From Bacteroidota bacterium (lineage in GTDB: Bacteria; Bacteroidota; Ignavibacteria; UBA10030; UBA6906), in NCBI GenBank assembly GCA_017860635.1, contig JAGDMK010000025.1, positions 1 through 36,580 of the forward strand: DNA of 36,580 nucleotides, given 5' to 3'. The first letter of the stretch is position 1, and each line of letters starts with the position of its first letter. Shown here one piece after another: positions 1-6,476 of the stretch. A program made the translations under genes and the position numbers. Below the pieces are notes generated by a model that worked only from the letters and a program-made list of their open reading frames with translations, made no database searches and had not been told where the DNA came from.

Positions 1-1
1 T

Positions 2-577
2 GACGTCAAGGACCATGTCGCCCATACGATCCGTCTGGATGCGACGGAAGAGCGGGCCTTGCGCGGACTTGGCTTGCAGGAGATGGATGGTGTCGTCGTT
101 GCCATCGGGGATGATTTCGAGGCCACATTGCTCACGGTCTCGCAGCTGCAAAAACTCGGCATCCACCGCATCATCGTCCGTGCGACAACACCCGTGCATG
201 AACGCATTCTGGACCATCTGGGCATCACGGAGATTATCTTGCCATCAGTCGAGACGGCCGAGCGGCTGTCCAACAGTCTGATGATGGAAGGCGTTGTGAA
301 CTCCCTTGCGCTGGGATCGGACTACACGATCATGGAAGTAAACGCCCCGGAGTGGATGCTTGGCATCTCTTTGCAGGAGTTGCGGATCCGGGAGAAGTTT
401 GAGGTGAGCCTGGTCACGATAAAGCGCGATGAAACCCGCCGTGGACCGCTCGGATTCGGCCGACGAACCGCGCGGACGGTCATCGGCGTTCCGCTGCCCA
501 CCACGGTAGTGGAACGCGGCGACACGCTTGTACTCTTTGGCACCGAAAAGCAGATTCAGAAGATGCTCAACGGGTAG
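2..577 (+). CDS. TrkA-like potassium uptake / RCK domain protein, 5' truncated by the window edge
   Basis: Frame is open from base 2 (DVKDHVAHTIRLDATEERALRGLGLQEMDGVVVAIGDDFEATLLTVSQLQKLGIHRIIVRA...), with RCK_N then RCK_C (ERGDTLVLFGTEKQIQKM) patterns; stop at 575-577. Confidence 0.85.
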   Translation, partial: DVKDHVAHTIRLDATEERALRGLGLQEMDGVVVAIGDDFEATLLTVSQLQKLGIHRIIVRATTPVHERILDHLGITEIILPSVETAERLSNSLMMEGVVNSLALGSDYTIMEVNAPEWMLGISLQELRIREKFEVSLVTIKRDETRRGPLGFGRRTARTVIGVPLPTTVVERGDTLVLFGTEKQIQKMLNG

Positions 578-2264
578 CGACGGAAGGCGCTTCTGCGCTG
601 TACACTATCCTCCCTGCCACGACGGTCATTGCTACGCGCGCACCGGACAGTTGATCATCCGGAACGGTCATGATGTCCTTGCTCAGGATGGTCAGGTCTG
701 CATGCTTCCCGCGCACGATCGTTCCGGCCACTCTCTCACTGAATCCCGCATACGCAGCCCATTGCGTGAACCCCATCAGCGCTTCTTTTCTCGTCATCCT
801 CTGTTCCGGATGCCATCCGCCTTCAGGGCGGCCGGTTCCATCCTGCCGGGTCACCGCGGCAGCAAACCCGAGGAGGGGTGACGGAAGTTCCACCGGGAAG
901 TCCGAGCCTGCGGGGATGACGCTCCCCGCATCCAGGAGGGATCGCCATGCATATGCGTACCGCGCCCGCTTCTCACCCAGACGAGCCGTTGCCCAGGGCA
1001 TGTCCGATGTACAGTGGCCCGGCTGCATGGATGGAATGACACCGAGCCTGGCAAAGCGGGGCACATCCGCGGGATCGAGCACCTGGGCATGCTCGATGCG
1101 CAACCGCAAATCCTGCTTGTCGAAGCCGGACGATCCGAGAACGGCCGCGTAGGTGTCGAGCGTCATTGCGTTGCCCCTGTCACCAATCGCATGCGTACAC
1201 ACCTGGAACCCCGCGCGCACCGCTTCGAGGACCGCAGCCTTCATCGCACTGGAAGACGTCATGGTGATGCCCCGGTTCCCCGGATCGTCGGCGTACGGCT
1301 CGATCATCGCCGCACCACGGGATCCCAGCGCACCATCGGCGTAGAGTTTTAGTGCCCGGACGGTCAGACGATCATCTCCGAACCCGAGCAACGGACCGGC
1401 AGCACGCATGGCATCCCAGGTCGGACCGGGTCCATCGATCGCAGCGTAAACGCGAAACGGGAACTCCCCATTCCGGATGAGTTCCTTGTAGATATCCACA
1501 AGTTCCGCATCGACCCCCATGTCGTGAACGCCGGTCAATCCAACGCTCAGACATGCGTCCACGCCCAGACGGACAGCGCGCATGCGCTCGTCCCGTGTCG
1601 GTCTTGGCATCACCTTCCGCACCGCATCGATAGCATTGTCGATCAACACGCCGGTCGGATCGCCATCCCGGGTGCGCAGGATCTTGCCGCCCGGAGGATC
1701 CGGGGTCTTCCGGGTAATCCCAGCCAGGGCGAGCGCCTTCCCGTTCACCCAGGCAGCATGCCCATCGATGCGGACCAGGAAGATCGGAACCGTTGTGCTT
1801 ACCGCATCGAGATCCGCGCGTGCGGGGAACTGTTGTCCCGCCCACCGGTTCTGGTCCCACCCCCTCCCCCTGACCCAGGATCGCCCTTCGGTGACGCGGA
1901 TATCCTCGGCAATACGTCGTTGAACCTCATCGATTGAAGAAACCCCCGAGAGATCCACGGTCATCAGCGCAATGCCAAGACCTTCAAGATGCGCATGGGC
2001 ATCGACGAAGCCCGGATAGACCGGCTTGCCCCCCAGCTCGATCACCGAGTCAGCATCGAACTGCTTCAGTATTTCCTCCGTGGTGCCCACTCCGACGATT
2101 GTCCCCTGACTGACCGCAATGGCTTCAGCGGCCGTTTCCGAGGAATCTAGAGTGTACACAACCCCGTGGAGGAGAACCATGTCGGCATGATCCGGGCGAC
2201 CCAGGAACCAGAGAAGCGACAGGGCGATACATGCGATAAGAACACCTACGGCGAGTTTGCGCAT
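567..2264 (-). CDS. Amidohydrolase family protein (YtcJ-like) with N-terminal signal/membrane anchor
   Basis: 565 aa; hydrophobic N-terminus MRKLAVGVLIACIALSLLWFLG; amidohydrolase motifs GFVDAHAHLEG, RIEHAQVLDPADVPRFARLGVIPSMQP, GSDFPVE. Confidence 0.85.
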   Translation of the reverse strand: MRKLAVGVLIACIALSLLWFLGRPDHADMVLLHGVVYTLDSSETAAEAIAVSQGTIVGVGTTEEILKQFDADSVIELGGKPVYPGFVDAHAHLEGLGIALMTVDLSGVSSIDEVQRRIAEDIRVTEGRSWVRGRGWDQNRWAGQQFPARADLDAVSTTVPIFLVRIDGHAAWVNGKALALAGITRKTPDPPGGKILRTRDGDPTGVLIDNAIDAVRKVMPRPTRDERMRAVRLGVDACLSVGLTGVHDMGVDAELVDIYKELIRNGEFPFRVYAAIDGPGPTWDAMRAAGPLLGFGDDRLTVRALKLYADGALGSRGAAMIEPYADDPGNRGITMTSSSAMKAAVLEAVRAGFQVCTHAIGDRGNAMTLDTYAAVLGSSGFDKQDLRLRIEHAQVLDPADVPRFARLGVIPSMQPGHCTSDMPWATARLGEKRARYAYAWRSLLDAGSVIPAGSDFPVELPSPLLGFAAAVTRQDGTGRPEGGWHPEQRMTRKEALMGFTQWAAYAGFSERVAGTIVRGKHADLTILSKDIMTVPDDQLSGARVAMTVVAGRIVYSAEAPSVATR

Positions 2265-2484
2265 GGGAGACCTTCACTGAAGCGTACGACAAGCGAAACG
2301 CTGAGACGGAAGCGGAAAGACCGACAACTCAATGCATCCAAATCATTTCTGCGGCTGGGCACAGAACCGGCGACTCACGTTACCAAGAACGCAGGAAGAT
2401 TGCAAGTCAGGCATGTTTTGGCTACGTTATCCGACCACCATCCCCTTCCGGGGATCAGCAAGAGCCCACGTCCGAGGTCACTCC

Positions 2485-3363
2485 ATGTCATCATCGTACC
2501 CCGATATCCCGCGTAAAGATTTCGCTGTCTTTGTGCGCGTCGTGCGCCGTCTCCGCCGCGATTGTCCGTGGGACCGGAAGCAAACGCACAAATCCCTCCG
2601 TCACTCGCTCATCGAGGAGACCTATGAAGTAATAGAGGCGCTGGATGCCGGCGACACGGACGAACTCGCGAACGAGCTCGGCGATCTGCTGCTCCACGTC
2701 GTTCTGCAGGCAACGATTGCCGAACAGGCCGGGGAGTTTTCGCTGCGGGATGTCATGACACGCGAAACTGCGAAACTGGTACGCCGGCATCCGCATGTCT
2801 TCGGAACGACAACCGCCCGGAGTGCCGACGAGGTGAAGCAGAACTGGGAACGTCTGAAAATGAAGGAAGGGCGGACCTCGGTACTGGAAGGGGTTCCCCG
2901 CAGCATGCCGGCGTTGATCAGGGCCTTGCGCGTTCAACAGAGGGCGGCCAGAGTGGGCTTCGACTGGGAGAATGAGGACCAGGTCTGGAAGAAAGTGCGC
3001 GAAGAGCTGGAGGAGGTCCGCGAGGCGCTCAAGGGAGGGAAACAGATCCGCCGTGAAGAAGAGTTCGGCGACCTGCTTTTCGCGCTCGTCAACTACGCAC
3101 GGTTTCTCCGCATTAATCCGGAGAACGCCCTGCGCGGAACCATCGACACGTTCACGAGGCGGTTTCAGTATATCGAACAGGAACTGGCCAAACGGGGGAA
3201 GACCGCCCACGAGAGCACGCTGGAAGAAATGGACGCGTTGTGGGAGAAAGCAAAAGAGAAGAAGCGACGTGTTGCGCGGACTGTAAAGACTTCCAGGGGA
3301 TCCGGGCGCTCGGCACGCAGCGGCCAGCGATCACGCACCAGCCGCCAAACGCGCTTGCGCTGA
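2485..3363 (+). CDS. mazG: MazG-type nucleoside triphosphate pyrophosphohydrolase with basic C-terminal tail
   Basis: ORF 2332..3363; likely start ATG 2485 (MSSSYPDIPRKDF). Two MazG repeats: CPWDRKQTHKSLRHSLIEETYEVIEALD...ELGDLLLHV and GFDWENEDQVWKKVREELEEVREAL...EEFGDLLFALVNYAR. Confidence 0.93.
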   Translation: MSSSYPDIPRKDFAVFVRVVRRLRRDCPWDRKQTHKSLRHSLIEETYEVIEALDAGDTDELANELGDLLLHVVLQATIAEQAGEFSLRDVMTRETAKLVRRHPHVFGTTTARSADEVKQNWERLKMKEGRTSVLEGVPRSMPALIRALRVQQRAARVGFDWENEDQVWKKVREELEEVREALKGGKQIRREEEFGDLLFALVNYARFLRINPENALRGTIDTFTRRFQYIEQELAKRGKTAHESTLEEMDALWEKAKEKKRRVARTVKTSRGSGRSARSGQRSRTSRQTRLR

Positions 3364-3402
3364 TCAGCGCGAGCCGGTCGCGTCAGAGGGTCCCGTGGCG
3401 CC

Positions 3403-4446
3403 TCATTTCCCACCGGGAGGCGCGCCGGATGACGCCTCGTCCCCGGCCTGCGGCGCGCCGTTGTGGAACTTCTCATACGCATCAATGATGTCCTTCACCA
3501 GCCGGTGCCGCACCACATCCTGCTTATCAAAGTACACAAACGCAATCCCTTCAACATCGCGCAGCACCTCCTGAATCTGGACAAGCCCCGAGCTCTGCTT
3601 GCTGGGGAGGTCGATCTGCGTCACGTCCCCTGTCACGATCGCGCGTGAATTCGGTCCAAGGCGGGTCAGAAACATCTTCATCTGCATCGCCGAAGAGTTC
3701 TGTGCTTCATCCAGGATGACGAACGCATTGTTCAGCGTGCGACCGCGCATGTACGCCAGCGGGGCGATCTCGATGACCCGCTTCTCGATGTACCCGCGAA
3801 GTTTCTCCGCGGGGATCATGTCATCGAGCGCATCGTACAGCGGCCTGAGGTACGGGTCGATCTTCTCTTTCAGATCCCCGGGAAGGAACCCAAGACTCTC
3901 CCCCGCCTCCACCGCCGGGCGGGTCAGGACGATCTTTGTGATCTCGTTGTTCTTCAGACTCGCCACAGCGAATGCGACGGCCAGATAGGTCTTGCCTGTT
4001 CCTGCCGGACCGATGGCAAACACGATATCGTTCGACCGGATCCGGTGCAGATACTCCCGCTGGCCAGGTGTCTTCGCGCGAATGATCTGGTTCTTCGTGA
4101 ACAGGATCACGTTGTCCAGCTCATCCGTGGTAAGACCGGAGGCAAGCGTTTTGGGAACAGCGGGTTCGCCGTTTGCGGTCACCAGATCAATGACGGTCTC
4201 CACATCGCTGGTGGTCAGAGAACCGTTCTTCTTGAGGAGGAACAGCAGCTCTTTGAAGATCCGTTCCAGCTGATCCACTTCGTTCGCCGCGCCGCGCAGG
4301 GTGATCATGTCGCCCCTGACGACAACTGTCGCGTCGAAGCACCGCTCAATGATCTCCAGGTTGGAGTCATTCAGGCCGAGCAGACCGAATGTGTCGGCGC
4401 CTTCAATTTTGATCTTCTTCTCAGTCACGGTGTGCGTCCCCTGCAC
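3403..4446 (-). CDS. phoH: PhoH-like ATPase (YbeZ family)
   Basis: Walker A AIGPAGTGKTYLA, VLTRPAVEAGESLGFLPGDLKEKIDPYLRPLYDAL, FVILDEAQNSSAMQMKMFLTRLG; GTG start. Confidence 0.95.
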   Translation of the reverse strand: MQGTHTVTEKKIKIEGADTFGLLGLNDSNLEIIERCFDATVVVRGDMITLRGAANEVDQLERIFKELLFLLKKNGSLTTSDVETVIDLVTANGEPAVPKTLASGLTTDELDNVILFTKNQIIRAKTPGQREYLHRIRSNDIVFAIGPAGTGKTYLAVAFAVASLKNNEITKIVLTRPAVEAGESLGFLPGDLKEKIDPYLRPLYDALDDMIPAEKLRGYIEKRVIEIAPLAYMRGRTLNNAFVILDEAQNSSAMQMKMFLTRLGPNSRAIVTGDVTQIDLPSKQSSGLVQIQEVLRDVEGIAFVYFDKQDVVRHRLVKDIIDAYEKFHNGAPQAGDEASSGAPPGGK

Positions 4447-4456
4447 AAAAGACAGA

Positions 4457-4493
4457 AACCCCCTTCCCTGTGGAGTGCACAGGAAAGGGGGTT
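4457..4493 (-). terminator. GC-rich hairpin, candidate terminator downstream of the LysM-protein gene
   Basis: AACCCCCTTCCCTGTG / CACAGGAAAGGGGGTT inverted repeat (16 bp, one mismatch, 5-nt loop) between the LysM gene stop (4521) and phoH start (4446); only a weak T-rich tract follows. Confidence 0.6.
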
Positions 4494-4520
4494 CGATGAG
4501 ACCAACGAACTCATGTACAG

Positions 4521-5294
4521 CTACTTCGCCGGAGCGGCAGCCGGAGCGGGTTCAGCGGCGGCCGCGGCTTTCCTCGAATAGTATCTCTTCGCGGCGGACT
4601 TCTCCTCGGACGTCATTTCCTTCCCCTGCGGGATGGTCAGTTTCTGTCCGGTATGAATGACATCAGGATCCTTTATCTGATCCCGGTTGCCCTGCCAAAT
4701 GCGCGGCCAGAGCCATGCATTGTCATAGATGTCCGGCTTCTTGGAGATATTCCAGAGGCAATCCCGGTCCCGTGACCATGTACCGACCGTATAGACCTTC
4801 ACCTGCTTCGCAAGTGTGTCTTTCAGGCTCTTCACTTTGTTGTCGACCTCGGTGAGGCGATCCCAGAAATCGGGGATCAGGGAGAGTTTGTTCCCCCACA
4901 GCTCTTTTGACTTTGCTTCGAGCTCGGCAACTTCACCGCTGCGCGCCATCAGGTCGGCGTCGGAAAGCCGCATGAGCTCTCCTGCCTTTGCCTCGGCTGC
5001 CGCGAGCTCATCGTTGAACGCTGCGGCCTTCTCACGATCCGAGCCGACGAGCGCATAGAGTTCATCGAGGCATTTTTCGCAATCGGTATCAAGTTTTGTG
5101 GACATGGTGTTCGCATCGCTGACGGCGCCCTGCAGAGTCTTCAATTTTCCCTGGAGGTCATCACGCATCTGCGTGTATTTGGTCACTTCCTGCTGCCACT
5201 GATCCTTGGTCATTTCTTCCTGGGCATTCGCCAGTCCGACCGACAGGGTGAGCACGGCAGCAAGCGCATAGATCACAAAGCTGTTCACTTTCAT
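4521..5294 (-). CDS. Secreted coiled-coil protein with LysM domain
   Basis: Signal peptide MKVNSFVIYALAAVLTLSVGLANAQ; coiled coil with DTDCEKCLDEL; LysM-like YTVGTWSRDRDCLWNISKKPDIYDNAWLWPRIWQGNRDQIKDPDVIHTGQKLTIP. Confidence 0.8.
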   Translation of the reverse strand: MKVNSFVIYALAAVLTLSVGLANAQEEMTKDQWQQEVTKYTQMRDDLQGKLKTLQGAVSDANTMSTKLDTDCEKCLDELYALVGSDREKAAAFNDELAAAEAKAGELMRLSDADLMARSGEVAELEAKSKELWGNKLSLIPDFWDRLTEVDNKVKSLKDTLAKQVKVYTVGTWSRDRDCLWNISKKPDIYDNAWLWPRIWQGNRDQIKDPDVIHTGQKLTIPQGKEMTSEEKSAAKRYYSRKAAAAAEPAPAAAPAK

Positions 5295-5319
5295 TGTCAG
5301 AAGCTCCTTGCTATGAGTG

Positions 5320-5589
5320 TCACTTCGCCAGCCGTTGCTTCACGATCTGCTGATCGGCGTTGCATTTCTGTAGTTTTGCATTCTTTTCCGCAATGATGCG
5401 ATCCAACTCGACCTTCTTCCCTTCTATCTCCTTGATCTCCTTCTCGAGCTGGGTCACTTCATCCTTCAACGTCTGGAGCTGCTTCAGTTGGGCTTCGTCG
5501 GGCCCCGAAGAGCATCCAAACAGCAGGAGCGACCCGGAGAAGAGAAGCGTCACCCCAATGGTCGTGACCTTTCTGTTGAGTTTGTACAT
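5320..5589 (-). CDS. Small Lpp-like coiled-coil lipoprotein
   Basis: Lipobox LLLFGC; mature ~64 aa coiled coil CSSGPDEAQLKQLQTLKDEVTQLEKEIKEIEGKK...VKQRLAK with C-terminal Lys; GGAGG upstream of the ATG. Confidence 0.75.
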   Translation of the reverse strand: MYKLNRKVTTIGVTLLFSGSLLLFGCSSGPDEAQLKQLQTLKDEVTQLEKEIKEIEGKKVELDRIIAEKNAKLQKCNADQQIVKQRLAK

Positions 5590-5652
5590 GTGAACCCTCC
5601 TGAGATATGAACTAAACTATGGGGTACGTGATTAGGCTAAGCAGGGCATTCG

Positions 5653-5681
5653 AGTATAACAAAAAAAAGAACCTTTGTCAA
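5653..5681 (-). promoter_or_regulatory. Strong sigma70-type promoter for the lipoprotein/LysM genes
   Basis: Minus strand TTGACA (5681-5676), 17-nt spacer with T-tract, TATACT (5658-5653), upstream of the lipoprotein ATG at 5589. Confidence 0.7.
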
Positions 5682-5780
5682 ATGATTATTTGGCCTTGGA
5701 TTGCGGTGATTATTTCAACGACAGCTCCGCCGCGGCTCAGAAGCTCGCGGCAGTGAGGACGCGGAGCATCGTGGACAGGC

Positions 5781-6476
5781 TTACAGGAGACCACGCTCGG
5801 CGTGACTTGTGTACTGCTCGCCGGCGACGATCAGATGATCATGCAGAGGAATCCCTATGATTTTGCCTGCTTCCGCAAGTTGGCGTGTAATGTCGATGTC
5901 TTCAGTGCTCGGTTCTGGATTTCCGCTGGGGTGATTGTGGACCACAATGATCGCCGCGGCCCCGTTATCGATAGCTACCTTGTACACCTCCCGGGGGTGC
6001 ACCAGACTGGCATTGAGAGTCCCGATCGACAGCTCGACATCGATTTTCAGGGCATTCTTGGCGTCCATGACGAGGACATAGAACACCTCCGTCGTACGGT
6101 CGCGCAGGAGCGGGACCATGCGCCGGGCGACATCCTGAGGCGAACGGAAGACGGGCCGCTCGTGTTCGTGCTCTGCCTGGGCCCGCCGGCCGATTTCGAA
6201 TGCGGCCAGCAGCTCCATGGCTTTCGCCGGACCGATCCCGCGCTGCCGCATGAGCTCGCCGGGCGTGCGCGTGCCGATCTTCCGGAGGCTCCGCTCCCGC
6301 ACAAGGATGGATCGTGCCAGATCCAGAGCGGTGGATTCGCGGCTGCCTGTCCGGAGCACCAGAGCCAGGAGTTCAGCGTCGGAAAGCGTGTGGATGCCTT
6401 GTCTCAGAAGCTTTTCCCGTGGCCGATCGTCTTTCGGCCACGATGGAATGGGGGCCCTATTCCGTCTGGATCTCAT
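5781..6476 (-). CDS. radC: RadC family protein (JAB/MPN+ domain)
   Basis: ORF 5781..6527; likely start near 6476 (MRSRRNRAPIPSWPKDDRPREKLL). Motifs: HxH in VHNHPSGNPEPSTED, UPF0758-type N-terminus GIHTLSDAELLALVLRTG. Confidence 0.93.
   Translation of the reverse strand: MRSRRNRAPIPSWPKDDRPREKLLRQGIHTLSDAELLALVLRTGSRESTALDLARSILVRERSLRKIGTRTPGELMRQRGIGPAKAMELLAAFEIGRRAQAEHEHERPVFRSPQDVARRMVPLLRDRTTEVFYVLVMDAKNALKIDVELSIGTLNASLVHPREVYKVAIDNGAAAIIVVHNHPSGNPEPSTEDIDITRQLAEAGKIIGIPLHDHLIVAGEQYTSHAERGLL

Noticed and set aside
567-577. 11-bp convergent overlap of the TrkA-like gene and the amidohydrolase gene
   Set aside because: Real, but short convergent overlaps are common in compact bacterial genomes
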